From the NCBI GenBank assembly GCA_029939535.1, contig JAOZST010000008.1:1-42063 (forward strand): DNA of 42,063 bases. The letters are read 5' to 3'. Below are positions 6,283-15,944 of this stretch, one piece after another (the stretch's first letter is position 1; each line of letters opens with the position of its first letter). The notes beneath the pieces were generated by a model. It was not told the DNA's origin, searched no databases, and saw nothing but the letters and a program-made list of their open reading frames with translations. This DNA comes from NBML01 sp029939535. GTDB lineage: Bacteria; Desulfobacterota; Desulfobacteria; Desulfobacterales; Desulfobacteraceae. Both the position numbers and the translations under genes were made by a program.

Positions 6283-9200
6283 TTACTCAATTGAATAAAG
6301 TGTAAGCTTTCGATATAGGGTTCTCCTGCTTATTCCCAGCAGCTTTGCAGCCTTTGTTTTGTTCCATTTGGCTTTGTTGAGAGCTTCTATGATTTTTTCT
6401 TTGTCAAAGGGCTTTTTTGAGATTGCAGGGGGCATCTCTTTATACATTAAATCAAAGTCCGGGGGTAAATTTTCAGGAGTAATAACAGATTTTTTACAGG
6501 TTACAACCGCATGTTCCAAAAGGTTTTTCAATTCCCTGATATTGCCCGGCCAATTATAGGACATGAGCATTTTATATGTATCTTCTGAAATCCTGGTAAT
6601 ATTTTTGGACATTTCATTTTTGAATTGGGAAAGGAAATGATTTATTAAAAGAGGAATATCCTCTTTTCGTTCCCTCAAAGGAGGTATTTTTATTTCTATA
6701 ACCTTGAGACGATAATAAAGATCTTTGCGAAAACTTTGGTCTTTTACTTTTTCGGCCAGGTCTTTATTTGTGGAAGCTATGATCCGGGCATTCATTTGGA
6801 TTGTTTTTGTGTCCCCCAACTGTTCAAATTCCCGTTCCTGGAGAACACGAAGCAGGCGTTTTTGAAAATAAAGTGATACATCCCCGATTTCATCCAGGAG
6901 GATAGATCCTTTACCGGCCTTTTGAAATCTTCCTTTTTTATTGTTATCAGCACCTGTAAATGCACCTTTTACATGGCCGAACAATTCACTTTCCAATAGA
7001 CTTTCAGAAAGGGCGGAACAATTAACCCTCACAAAAGGGAGATTTTTTCTCTTCTCTGAATAATGAAGGGCCTGGGCCACCAGCTCTTTCCCAGTACCGC
7101 TTTCCCCGGTTATCAATACATTTGCATTGACATGGGAAAGGTCTTCAATAAGTTCATATATTTTCTGCATTTGATCACTTTTTCCAATGATATTTTGAAA
7201 ACGGTGTTTTCTGTTGGATTCAGTGTAAATTTTTGCCAGGCTTTGTTTGCTTTCCAAAAGTTCCCGGGCCTGGGCATCAAATTCTTTTTTTAATTTATCC
7301 CGATATTCCCTGAGTTCAGTTTCAATCCTGCAACGATGATCAATCTCTTTTTGTAGTTTTTTATTTGCAGTGGTTAATTTTTGGGTCTGCTTGTTAAGAT
7401 CTCTGTACAGCCTTGCATTCTCCAGGGAGACGGATATCTGTGCTGACAGAATTTTCAAGCCTTCAAGGCTGTTGGAAGTAAAGGTCCCTGAAATCAGATT
7501 ATTTTCAAGGTAAAAAACCCCCAGGAGTTTTGATTTGTGCTGAAGGGGGAAACAAAGAAATGATTTTGGTTGTCGGGCAACTATGTACGGATCATTTTTG
7601 AACAAAGGATCCGTATCCCCCTGATCAAAGAGGATGCTTTCTTTCATTCTCTCAACATAGCGAATAACAGATTTTGGAATTTGTGAGCATTTTTCTAAAT
7701 CCACAGAGTTGAAATTTTTCTTTTGCTCTGGATCAGCAGGATATACTGCAGCCTGCTTTAATTCGCTTTGGTCCGATAAATTGTTCGATAAAAAAAGGAC
7801 ACCTCTCTGGGCGCCTGTATTTTGAGTTATAATTTCCATCAGTTTTTCAGTAAGCTGTTCAAAATGGATTTCACTGCTGATGGACACTGATGCCTTAAGC
7901 ACTGCAGCCCAGTCCAGAAGCTCTCCAGGGGTGTGGATAATTGTCTGGGCGGTAGAATCAAAAGAGGTTTTGCAGATCTGGGCCTGGGCTGAAAATACCT
8001 CGGGATAGCAGTCCTTTAACTGAGAAAGCTTGGCCAGAGCACCCCATTGGGCATAATCATTCCAGGCCTGCTTTAGATATTCCCTGGCTTTATTGGAGTT
8101 GTTCAGGTGTAAATAAAACCGGCCGGCAAGTTCGCTGGCAATGGCAGCCTCATGGATATATCCATTTTCCCTTGCCCTTTCAATTGATATTTCATACAAG
8201 TCAGCTGCCTTTTCAGGCTGGTTTTTGAGACGGCTGTACTCTGCCTCCATAAGCAGGTATTTGTGCTCATAGTTCATTGGGGCACTTTTGGCCCACCTCT
8301 TCATTTTTTTCAGGTTTTTTTTCACCTGTTTGATTTTTTCTTTCTTCCCATAACCTGGGTTCTGGCCTGCCATGTTTGAAAGAGAAGAAAAAAAACAGAA
8401 GACTACCTCATCAGTGGTAGCCCTTTGGCTGAAAAGATATTTCTCTGCCGTATTTATATTTTTCATTGCTTTTTCCGGGTAATTAAATAAAAAACAAATA
8501 ATGGCCTTTTGCAGGTAAAAATTAAAAAGGGCCCCCGCATCCTTGGCCTTTATGTGTATCGGCATCATCAAGTCTTCATTATAATAAGGACCAGCAAATT
8601 TATGGGTGAGTTCGCCTTCTTTCCTTAGATTGAAGATGGTTTGCAAATGCATGTTTTGATATAATAGCATTGTCTTTTGTTTAAGTTTTTTTATTTTTTT
8701 TTTATTGGCCTCTCCCCTTTTTTTGAGTCTTGCAATATTTTCTCCCAGAAAAAATCGGTAGTAGGAATCCAGATGAATGGCACAGGCAGTGAATTCAAAA
8801 TCACCAGATTCATACCCTTTTTCACTGGCTTCTTCCAGCATTGGCAGAACATTTTTTAAATGCTTTTTCCAATGGGTAGTGAAGGTTGAGACAGTCACCA
8901 ATATTTTGGCCCCCAGATCACAGGTGTTGAAATTTTTCAGGATCTGGGCAGCCAGGCATCCAAATTGATATCCTTTTTCAAGCTTCCCTATAACTCCGGC
9001 CAGGATCATTCCATATCCTGCAAATGCAAATGCAGAATCAACAGAACTGCCGTGACGGAGTGAAATTCGTATTGCCTTGAAAACCAGTATGGGAAACAGA
9101 TCCTCATTAACATAATAGGATGGTAAAAGGGTATTGCGCATGATGTTTAGGACTATCAATTTTTCTGGATTTATTTCTGTTGGTATCTGGGACAGGCTCC

Positions 9201-11910
9201 CCATTGATTTGCCGGAAAGCTGGATGCTGGTTTTCACGTATTCCAGAACAATCTCCCATTGTCTGGGCTTGGGAGATACATGAATGCCTGCAAGTCCTAG
9301 GGCATAAAGGGCAGTGGATAAAGCCTCATCCATCAGATTCTGGGCATAGCTATCCTGTATTTTTATGCTATAAAAACGGAGCCTGTCCTGTAAACTCGCA
9401 GCATTGGAAATGAAAGTCTTTCCCAGCCGCTCCACCTCACCAAACCGGGTACTCAGATAAGCTGTCTCGATCGCTCCCAGGTACAGGGTGGAAATCAATT
9501 CATAGGATTCCTTCCAATAATTTCCAGGGGATTTTTTCTTTTCCATGTTTGGATTATTGCCAGATTCCAGCAGATTAATTCCGGTTTTAAAATAGTCATA
9601 GGCCTGATTAAAAGCTGTCGATGCTTTGGCTTTTTGAGCTGCCTTCAGATTGAGATTGGCCAGTTCTTTTCGTTCAGGGCCATAGCTGAGAAGGCTTCTG
9701 CCCTTATTCAGGTGATTGACAATTTCAAAGATTCGAGCATCCCTTTGCCCGGCCTGAAGTTTTCTTAGGAGCAGCTGACCTGTCTGCCAGTGGAATTCCA
9801 ATCTCTGATCTCTTGGCATGAGATTGTAGGCTGCAGCGTGAATTCGATCGTGGATGAATTTATAAATATTATTTTCATCTGTGGGGTTTTTCCCAAGGGG
9901 TGATTTATGAGTGTCATCCTTTGACAGAATCAATCCTGCTTCCATGGATTCTTCAAGGGCTGTAAGAATTTTATTCCGGCTTTGTTCACATACAATTGAC
10001 AATGTACCCAGCTCAAATTTTATTCCGATACATGCGGCCTGCATTAAAATACCCTGGGTAGCTTTGGATAAAATTTGTATTTTTTTTGCAAGCAATTCCA
10101 TTATGCTTTCCGGTAAAGTTAAGGCCTGGATTTTTTCTAAATCCCATTCCCAGGCCCTTTGTTGTATATCGTAAGTCAATTTTTTTTGCTCATTAAGGGC
10201 GGCTAACAATTCTTTGGCATGGAATGGATTGCCCTGAGATCTTGTATGTATCCATTGCGCCAGGGTATGGGCTTTGTCCGGATGGCAGCCCAGGGATTCT
10301 ATGATTATTTTTGAAATATCTGATACATCCAGCGGGGCAAGCCCGATATTCTGATACAGAACTTTCTTTTTTTTCAAGATTTTAAACAGGGTATGAAGTG
10401 GATGTCCGGCAGGGACTTCATTGTCTCGGAAGGTACCCATAATGAATAAGGATTCAATTAAGGGTGAAAATATAATCTTTTTGATAAATTCCAGGGATGA
10501 AGAGTCAATCCATTGCAGATCATCCAGAAAAAGTACCAGAGGATGTTTTTGCCTGGCAAATACAGCTATAAAATTTTCAAACATCAGATAAAAGCGATTC
10601 CTTGCTTCATGTCCTCCCAAACCGGATACAGGTGATTTTGGCCCAAGGATTTTTTCAAACTCCGGGACCAGTTCTATAATTTCATATCCCTGGTTTCCCA
10701 GGGCAAGTCCTATCTTTTCCTGCCAAATATCCAGTTCATGTCTTGCTTTTGTCAATAATTGGCGGGCCAGCTGGCGCAAGGCCTGGGTAATCCCTGTATA
10801 GGGAATGCTCTGGTGCAGGGAATTAAATTTTCCGGTGATAAATATGCCATTGTTTCTGAAAACATATTGTTCCAGTTCCTGTATGAGCAGAGTTTTGCCG
10901 ATGCCGGCAGGTCCCTGGATAAAAGCTGTATTCATTTTTCCGGTAAAGACCTCTTTAAAAATTGATTTCAATAGTTTCAGTTCTTTTTCCCTGCCGAAGA
11001 GATTCTGGGATATTTTCAGTGACTGGCCCAGGTTTCCATTGTCAATGGGAAAAGAAAAATTCATCTCACTTTTTTTAACAAAATCAAGGCATTTTTGAAG
11101 ATCAGCTTTGATTCCTTTGGCAGTGGCATATCTTTTCATGGCATCTTTTGACATGAGTTTCATGACGATTTTTGAGATCATTGTTGGAATTTCAGGACGG
11201 ATATCGGATAAGGGAATGGGTTTCTTAGCCAGGTGGCTATGGATCAAATTCAAATGGTCTATGGTTTTGAAAGGCGGTTTATGGGCCAACAATTCATAGA
11301 GGGTTGCCCCAAAGGAGTAAAAATCAGCCCGGTGATCAATAATCCGATTTATTCGTCCTGTTTGTTCAGGCGGGATATAGGATAAGGTTCCTTCAACTAT
11401 ATTCCTATTTTTAAGGATGTTTTCTTTATTGCTAATGGTAGACGCAATCCCAAAATCAATTAATTTTAACATTCCATTGTCGGGATTCATAACAATATTG
11501 GATGGATTTATATTTTTATGTATTATGGAAGCCCCATGGATTTCATCCAGGCCCTCCAGGACTGCAATGGCAATATCCAGAATTTGATCAATGGAAAACC
11601 TTGTTTGATTCAAAAGTTTATCAAGGGAGGTTGCTCCAAAATCTTCCAGAAGCATTATCAATTTGTCTCCATCCCTTTCAAGCCCATGGGTATTAATTAC
11701 CCGGGAGGCTGAGTGTAATGAAGAGATAAGATTATATTCATTGTGAACTAGTTGGATTGCCTCATTGCCAAAACTTTCAGATTTTAAAACCTTTAATATG
11801 ACTGGGTTTGCTCCAAGCCCATTGGCTCTGAGCACAAGGGTATTATTACTTTCATATAATGTGGATTGAATTTTATACTCAAGAAGGCTTTGCATGTTTT
11901 TGCATTTCAA
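6283..11910 (-). CDS. Giant one-component regulator: kinase-like / AAA / helical repeats / GAF / sigma-54 activator / Fis HTH
   Basis: 1875 residues. Residues 10-280: Ser/Thr kinase fold with Lys40 (VILKV), DFG at 152-154 and an activation-segment GTLSYIPPEQTG. The catalytic loop reads HKNINPSN, so the catalytic Asp is Asn133 (codon AAT). About 300-560: AAA/STAND ATPase with GPAGIGKT and LVLFLDDLQW. About 600-1290: TPR-like helices. About 1300-1460: GAF. A coiled coil follows. About 1525-1760: sigma-54 interaction domain with GESGTGKE, GAFTGA and GSILLDEIGD. C-terminus: Fis-type helix-turn-helix (NKTKAAKLLGISRRTLYRKL). The intact GAFTGA says it activates sigma-54 RNA polymerase. Kinase-AAA-GAF proteins usually end in a histidine kinase; here the output is transcriptional. 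Its targets are unknown. The missing catalytic Asp suggests a pseudokinase that senses or scaffolds. Confidence 0.93.
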   Translation of the reverse strand: MKCKNMQSLLEYKIQSTLYESNNTLVLRANGLGANPVILKVLKSESFGNEAIQLVHNEYNLISSLHSASRVINTHGLERDGDKLIMLLEDFGATSLDKLLNQTRFSIDQILDIAIAVLEGLDEIHGASIIHKNINPSNIVMNPDNGMLKLIDFGIASTISNKENILKNRNIVEGTLSYIPPEQTGRINRIIDHRADFYSFGATLYELLAHKPPFKTIDHLNLIHSHLAKKPIPLSDIRPEIPTMISKIVMKLMSKDAMKRYATAKGIKADLQKCLDFVKKSEMNFSFPIDNGNLGQSLKISQNLFGREKELKLLKSIFKEVFTGKMNTAFIQGPAGIGKTLLIQELEQYVFRNNGIFITGKFNSLHQSIPYTGITQALRQLARQLLTKARHELDIWQEKIGLALGNQGYEIIELVPEFEKILGPKSPVSGLGGHEARNRFYLMFENFIAVFARQKHPLVLFLDDLQWIDSSSLEFIKKIIFSPLIESLFIMGTFRDNEVPAGHPLHTLFKILKKKKVLYQNIGLAPLDVSDISKIIIESLGCHPDKAHTLAQWIHTRSQGNPFHAKELLAALNEQKKLTYDIQQRAWEWDLEKIQALTLPESIMELLAKKIQILSKATQGILMQAACIGIKFELGTLSIVCEQSRNKILTALEESMEAGLILSKDDTHKSPLGKNPTDENNIYKFIHDRIHAAAYNLMPRDQRLEFHWQTGQLLLRKLQAGQRDARIFEIVNHLNKGRSLLSYGPERKELANLNLKAAQKAKASTAFNQAYDYFKTGINLLESGNNPNMEKKKSPGNYWKESYELISTLYLGAIETAYLSTRFGEVERLGKTFISNAASLQDRLRFYSIKIQDSYAQNLMDEALSTALYALGLAGIHVSPKPRQWEIVLEYVKTSIQLSGKSMGSLSQIPTEINPEKLIVLNIMRNTLLPSYYVNEDLFPILVFKAIRISLRHGSSVDSAFAFAGYGMILAGVIGKLEKGYQFGCLAAQILKNFNTCDLGAKILVTVSTFTTHWKKHLKNVLPMLEEASEKGYESGDFEFTACAIHLDSYYRFFLGENIARLKKRGEANKKKIKKLKQKTMLLYQNMHLQTIFNLRKEGELTHKFAGPYYNEDLMMPIHIKAKDAGALFNFYLQKAIICFLFNYPEKAMKNINTAEKYLFSQRATTDEVVFCFFSSLSNMAGQNPGYGKKEKIKQVKKNLKKMKRWAKSAPMNYEHKYLLMEAEYSRLKNQPEKAADLYEISIERARENGYIHEAAIASELAGRFYLHLNNSNKAREYLKQAWNDYAQWGALAKLSQLKDCYPEVFSAQAQICKTSFDSTAQTIIHTPGELLDWAAVLKASVSISSEIHFEQLTEKLMEIITQNTGAQRGVLFLSNNLSDQSELKQAAVYPADPEQKKNFNSVDLEKCSQIPKSVIRYVERMKESILFDQGDTDPLFKNDPYIVARQPKSFLCFPLQHKSKLLGVFYLENNLISGTFTSNSLEGLKILSAQISVSLENARLYRDLNKQTQKLTTANKKLQKEIDHRCRIETELREYRDKLKKEFDAQARELLESKQSLAKIYTESNRKHRFQNIIGKSDQMQKIYELIEDLSHVNANVLITGESGTGKELVAQALHYSEKRKNLPFVRVNCSALSESLLESELFGHVKGAFTGADNNKKGRFQKAGKGSILLDEIGDVSLYFQKRLLRVLQEREFEQLGDTKTIQMNARIIASTNKDLAEKVKDQSFRKDLYYRLKVIEIKIPPLRERKEDIPLLINHFLSQFKNEMSKNITRISEDTYKMLMSYNWPGNIRELKNLLEHAVVTCKKSVITPENLPPDFDLMYKEMPPAISKKPFDKEKIIEALNKAKWNKTKAAKLLGISRRTLYRKLTLYSIE

Positions 11911-12343
11911 TTTTTTTGTATTTTAAGGGATACTAAAAAAATAATTGCATTTATATCCGGGCTGAGCCTTTAGACGAGAACGCAATTTTCTGGAATCAGA
12001 TTCAGGATTTATTTGATGGAGAATAAAACTGGGTCATATTTCAGCCGAGTTGCCCATGAAATCTAAAATAATATATAGGAATAAATATCAATTCGTACAC
12101 TCCATGTCAATTAGGGAAAACCCTGATTTTTTGCTAATATTTGAATTTTGTTTAAATAAATTCAAATATTCTGAAAGGTCTTCTATCGCCCTGGAACCAT
12201 TGGATAACAGGAAAATCCCAGTGATACTTGACTTTGAAAAATCCGGAGAGTATTTTCCCCTGTAGTCAGGGGAAAAATGAGAGTAGATCTGCAGAGTAAG
12301 GGTTAGAAAAATGATTGAATAGGCACGGGAGCGGGACAGAAGG
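11911..12343. other. 433-bp divergent intergenic region between the giant regulator and the HD gene
   Basis: This region is the shared upstream sequence of two divergent genes. A 69-codon frame (ATG 12056 to 12265) encodes a plausible soluble peptide ending SGEYFPL but has no ribosome site, so I do not call it as a gene. A partial dyad (CTGGAATC/GATTCAGG) lies near 11990-12008. No clear -10/-35 pair is seen. Confidence 0.4.
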
Positions 12344-13171
12344 ATGACAGAAGGTGACTACATAATAGTAAAGAATTTTTTTGATGAGTATACCAGGGGT
12401 TTTATAGTACGGGCAGGTGATTCCCACCCCTATGTACTGAAAAGGGATCACACTCTTCGGGTGGTTGAAAATATGGTATTTCTGGGAAAAAGTCTGGGCC
12501 TTGCCAGTCAGGAAATGGGAATAGCAAAAACAGCCGCATTGCTCCACGATATAGGGCGTTTCATTCAATATGAGCGCTACTCAACCTTTTCTGATCCCTC
12601 TTCGGAAAATCATGCCGCCCTGGGTGTGCAGGTTATCCAGGAGCAAGATCCCGTGGCAGCATACCCGGATATTGAGAAAACAAGAATTATCAAGGCAATT
12701 TCCCTGCACAATGCCCACCACCTGCCCCGGGGCATGGATAATGAAACCCTGATGCTGACCCGGCTTTTGCGGGATGCTGACAAACTGGATATCTTTGGTG
12801 TGATGACAAAAAAATATCTTGGGACAGATCAGTTTGGGACAGATCAGTTGGGAACAGATCAGTTGGGAACAGATCAGGAGGAAAACTCCTATATCACCCT
12901 GAACCTCAAGGATGATGGCCAGGTCTCAGAAGACCTCATGACGGATATCCTGAAAAAAGAATCCATTGACAGCAGAAAGATCAGGTCTTTGAATGACTTG
13001 AAGCTGCTGCATATCAGCTGGGTGTTTGATTTGAATTTCAGGGAGGCAGTCAAAAGAGTGGATGAGCTTGAATTTATTCCTTTGATAGTATCCACCATGC
13101 CGGATTCAAAATCCCTGGCCTCTCTGCTTGATTTTGTTAAGACTTATATGAAGGATAATTCAATAGTATAG
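12344..13171 (+). CDS. HD-domain metal-dependent phosphohydrolase
   Basis: 275 residues. The HD core is clear: an early His in DHTLRVVENM, LLHDIGRF with the metal-binding His-Asp, ENHAALG, ISLHNAHH and LLRDADKLD. The family hydrolyses phosphate esters of nucleotides or related molecules; the substrate cannot be told from sequence. After the last HD helix an in-frame 15-bp tandem repeat (12821-12880) inserts four GTDQx units. The C-terminal 90 residues are helical. The stop codon TAG lies inside the left end of a dispersed intergenic repeat, so the original C-terminus may have been different. ATG 12344 follows an AGAAGG that is rather close to the start. Confidence 0.85.
   Translation: MTEGDYIIVKNFFDEYTRGFIVRAGDSHPYVLKRDHTLRVVENMVFLGKSLGLASQEMGIAKTAALLHDIGRFIQYERYSTFSDPSSENHAALGVQVIQEQDPVAAYPDIEKTRIIKAISLHNAHHLPRGMDNETLMLTRLLRDADKLDIFGVMTKKYLGTDQFGTDQLGTDQLGTDQEENSYITLNLKDDGQVSEDLMTDILKKESIDSRKIRSLNDLKLLHISWVFDLNFREAVKRVDELEFIPLIVSTMPDSKSLASLLDFVKTYMKDNSIV
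12821..12880 (+). repeat. In-frame 15-bp tandem repeat, four units
   Basis: Units at 12821, 12836, 12851 and 12866, each a variant of GGGACAGATCAGTTG, encode GTDQF, GTDQL, GTDQL and GTDQE. The near-identity points to recent expansion. The repeat length is a multiple of three, so the reading frame is kept. Confidence 0.95.
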
Positions 13172-13256
13172 GAATTTGCATTTAGCTGTTAGCCATTAGG
13201 CTTTAGCTAACTGCCAACAGCTAATGGCTAAATGCCTGCGCGATAGCGCACTAATT
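13164..13256 (+). repeat. Dispersed palindromic intergenic repeat, copy A
   Basis: 93 bp running from TAGTATAGGAATTTGCATTT to GCGCACTAATT. It contains the 11-bp inverted repeat TTAGCCATTAG/CTAATGGCTAA and a short GC palindrome TGCGC-GATA-GCGCA near the right end. Copies B (21291-21363) and C (29229-29322) share both ends and the same orientation. It carries no gene. Its left end provides the TAG stop of the HD gene. Confidence 0.92.
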
Positions 13257-13269
13257 CAGGAAAGAAAAA

Positions 13270-14445
13270 ATGATATTTTTAGAAAAACCCTATGTGTCAA
13301 GTTTTTTCAAAGAAACCATTATTGCCAATTCATATCCAATCGTCAACACAGCTACAGCAAGGGAGTTTGGATTTGAAAATTACCCTTATTTAATGGAGAA
13401 GCAGGATGTGGTGGAGGCGTTTAAAAACGGGGCAGATCCTGTTTTGTATACCACTTCGGAAAATGCAATCGGCTGGATTGCAGAGAATCTGGAGTTTACA
13501 GGCCTTCCCAAAAAAATAGATCTGTTCAAGGATAAAATAAAATTCAGGCAGATGATCCAGGAATTATTTCCTGATTTTTATTTTAAGGGTCTTTCCCGGG
13601 ACAAACTTGCTGGATTTTCCCTGGAAGGGGTTCCCCTGCCTTTTATCATCAAACCCAGTATAGGGTTTTTCAGCATGGGGGTGTACAAGGTTTCTGATCC
13701 TGGAGAATGGGAAACCGTCCTTGCATCCATTGACCAGGATATGGAATTCCAGAAGGGCCTGTATCCGGAAGAGGTGCTGGACACCAGCCAGTTTATTCTG
13801 GAGCAATGCATTGAAGGACAGGAATTTGCCGTGGATGCCTATTTCAATGAAATAGGAGAACCCGTGGTTTTAAATATCCTGGAGCATGTGTTTTCTTCTT
13901 CCGAAGATGTATCAGACCGGATATACATGACGTCCAGAGATATTCTTAAAGAGAATCTTGAAGAGTTTACAATTTTTTTAAAAGACCTGGGCCGTGTGTC
14001 AAGAGTTAAGAATTTTCCTGTTCATGTGGAGCTTCGAAAAGATGAGGCCGGAAACATCATTCCCATTGAAGCCAATCCCATGCGTTTCGGGGGCTGGTGC
14101 ACCACAGGAGATTTGTGTTTTCATGCCCACGGGTTTAATCCCTATGAATACTATTTTCAACAAAAAAAACCTGACTGGGAAAAGATAATCTCATCCAGTA
14201 CAGGGGATCTTTTCAGTATTATTGTTCTTGATAATTCCACTGGCCTTAAGGGGGATCAAATTGCAGATTTTGATTATAACCGTGTTTTAGCTGGATTTGA
14301 AAATCCTTTGGATTTAAGAAAAATAGATTATGACGAATATCCAGTATTTGGATTTGTTTTTGCCAGGACAAAAAAAGAAAACTTTTCAGAACTGGACAAT
14401 ATCCTAAGGTCAAATCTACGGGTGTTTGTAACGCCAAAAGGGTAA
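13270..14445 (+). CDS. ATP-grasp domain protein
   Basis: 391 residues. The ATP-grasp features are FIIKPSIGFFSMGVYKV (the Lys and glycine loop that hold ATP), ILEQCIEGQEFAVDAYF, and HVELRKDEAGNIIPIEANPMRFGG, with the Glu and Asn that bind Mg-ATP. The family ligates a carboxylate to an amine or thiol through an acyl phosphate. The first 110 residues are a pre-ATP domain without a strong match. ATG 13270 follows AGGAAAG. It is 14 bp after dispersed repeat A and may be co-transcribed with the HD gene. Its 3' end overlaps a transporter remnant on the other strand by 30 bp. Substrate unknown. Confidence 0.85.
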   Translation: MIFLEKPYVSSFFKETIIANSYPIVNTATAREFGFENYPYLMEKQDVVEAFKNGADPVLYTTSENAIGWIAENLEFTGLPKKIDLFKDKIKFRQMIQELFPDFYFKGLSRDKLAGFSLEGVPLPFIIKPSIGFFSMGVYKVSDPGEWETVLASIDQDMEFQKGLYPEEVLDTSQFILEQCIEGQEFAVDAYFNEIGEPVVLNILEHVFSSSEDVSDRIYMTSRDILKENLEEFTIFLKDLGRVSRVKNFPVHVELRKDEAGNIIPIEANPMRFGGWCTTGDLCFHAHGFNPYEYYFQQKKPDWEKIISSSTGDLFSIIVLDNSTGLKGDQIADFDYNRVLAGFENPLDLRKIDYDEYPVFGFVFARTKKENFSELDNILRSNLRVFVTPKG

Positions 14446-14742
14446 AAACCGGGCAAGAGATCTAAAAAAGAGGACCATGATCCAGGCTCGGGAAAATTTG
14501 AGTTCTCTGAAATACTGCCTGCGTCCGGGATGGCAGAGGACAATGACAAACAGGGAAACACACCCGGCAGTTACCCGGACATAGGTTGCCCAGAATACAT
14601 TGGACTGCTCAAGCACCTCCTTTATAATGACAATACCCAGGGCTAAAAAGATCATGGCCAGGATCCCTGAAATTATTCCTAAAATGGTGTCCCTGGAAAT
14701 TTTACTGTTTTTTGTCAGCTCTTTTCTGGTGACAGACCCCAC
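14416..14742 (-). pseudogene. Truncated EamA/DMT-family transporter remnant
   Basis: A 108-codon frame. Residues 20-95 resemble half of a drug/metabolite transporter: a helix ILGIISGILAMIFLALGIVI, then VLEQSNVFWATYVRVTAG and a second helix VSLFVIVLC, then FSRAWIMVLFF. Full DMT proteins are about 280-300 residues with ten helices; only about three remain. The last 15 residues (ARFLPFWRYKHP) are read from the antisense of the ATP-grasp gene end, so the frame leaves the family at that junction. Upstream there are only 24 bp before the MaoC gene. It looks like a decayed fragment left by a deletion. Confidence 0.5.
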
Positions 14743-14766
14743 TATGGTTTATCCTTTTACAAAAGT

Positions 14767-15699
14767 TTAAAAAAATAATTGTCCCTTGAGGTGGGGAAGT
14801 CTTTTTTTTTCATCCCGGAGTTCAAAGTTGATGAGATCTTTTTGGGGCTGATTTTTTATTTTTTCATACCCCATGGTAATGGTTGCAGGCATGAATATGG
14901 GGAGCTTGAATTCAGCATTCACACCCACGGGGTATGGGGTGTCACACTCCTTTTCCAGCCTTGCCATCACCCTGGCAAGGCTCCACATACCATGGGCAAT
15001 GGGTTGTTTGAATCCAAAGACCCTGGCAGTAAGCCAATGGAGGTGATGGGGATTGTAATCCCCTGAAACCCTTGCATATCGCCTGCCCATATTCCAGGGA
15101 ACCATAATTGTTTCCATTATTGGAAGAAAATTTTCTTCTTTTTTTTCAGGCCTTTTTTCCCGAGCTTTTTTGTGCTTACTTCTGGTAAAAAAACTTGAAA
15201 TTCCCTGCCATACTATTTTTTTGTCTGACATCACCTCCAGGAGAAATTGACTGGTAATTCCTTTTTGGGTTTTTGTCACACCCTGGAGCCTGCAGGAGAG
15301 GTCCAGGGTTTCATCCATTGCTATTGGCCTTTTCTGCTCAAATGACTGGCCGATATGTATCAGGCCCATGGGATTGATGGGAAAATAGGGGGTGGTGATA
15401 AATTTTCCAAGGAGTCCGATAAACAGGGTTTGAAAATAGCTGATGGGGATGGTGTCATCAGGCCTGGAAAATCCACACACACTCTTATAACCCTGGATCA
15501 TCTCCCGGTTCGGCCTCAGATTATTTAGAACAATCCTGGCCTTTGAAAGACTGGTATCATGGGAAAGGGTGGACGGGCGTATCATGGATAAAAAAGCCAT
15601 TTTTAAAAGCAGGACTTTTATGGATGGAGATTTTTGTATCTCCAAAGAAATTTCAGGGCCTGTTAATTCCAATTGAATAGGTTTTTCATCAATATCCAT
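14767..15699 (-). CDS. MaoC-like (R)-hydratase / hot-dog domain protein
   Basis: 310 residues with two hot-dog halves. The C-terminal half holds the hydratase 2 motif YARVSGDYNPHH...GFKQPIAHGM, with the catalytic Asp and His of R-specific enoyl-CoA hydratases. The N-terminal half (FQTLFIGLLGKFITTPYFPINPMGLIH) is a degenerate partner domain. The family hydrates trans-2-enoyl-CoA or acts on related acyl thioesters in lipid metabolism. The linker at about 175-192 is very basic (KHKKAREKRPEKKEE). ATG 15699 has no strong ribosome site. No other fatty-acid gene is adjacent. Confidence 0.85.
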   Translation of the reverse strand: MDIDEKPIQLELTGPEISLEIQKSPSIKVLLLKMAFLSMIRPSTLSHDTSLSKARIVLNNLRPNREMIQGYKSVCGFSRPDDTIPISYFQTLFIGLLGKFITTPYFPINPMGLIHIGQSFEQKRPIAMDETLDLSCRLQGVTKTQKGITSQFLLEVMSDKKIVWQGISSFFTRSKHKKAREKRPEKKEENFLPIMETIMVPWNMGRRYARVSGDYNPHHLHWLTARVFGFKQPIAHGMWSLARVMARLEKECDTPYPVGVNAEFKLPIFMPATITMGYEKIKNQPQKDLINFELRDEKKRLPHLKGQLFF

Positions 15700-15870
15700 G
15701 CATTTGTACCCATCTTGTTAATTGTAAAGGAGGACACTTTAACCCTGTTATCCAGGGAAGTCAATATACCGGGATTGAAACCGGCTGTAAATATAGGAAG
15801 TTATCATTTTTTTTGAATGTAAAAGGTGTTTTTTTAAAAAACAGCCGATTTCTATTGACCAACCCAAACC

Positions 15871-15910
15871 AAGGGTATAAGAGCAAAGGCAAGGGTATAA
15901 GAGCAAAGGC
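15871..15910 (+). repeat. 20-bp tandem repeat, two exact units, at a contig end
   Basis: Units 15871-15890 and 15891-15910 are identical. A third copy lies beyond the N run at 16046-16065. The true copy number is unknown because the gap falls in the repeat. Confidence 0.95.
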
Positions 15911-15944
15911 AAAATATAAAATTTTAAGGAAATAAAAGAATTAC

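Noticed and set aside
12050..12265. 69-71 codon plus-strand frame in the region between the giant regulator and the HD gene
   Set aside because: It begins at TTG or ATG without a ribosome site, has no recognised family and lies in AT-rich intergenic DNA. Kept only as a remark in the region entry.
12821..12880. Tandem repeat considered as a CRISPR-like array
   Set aside because: Units are directly adjacent without spacers and are translated in frame; no cas gene is present.
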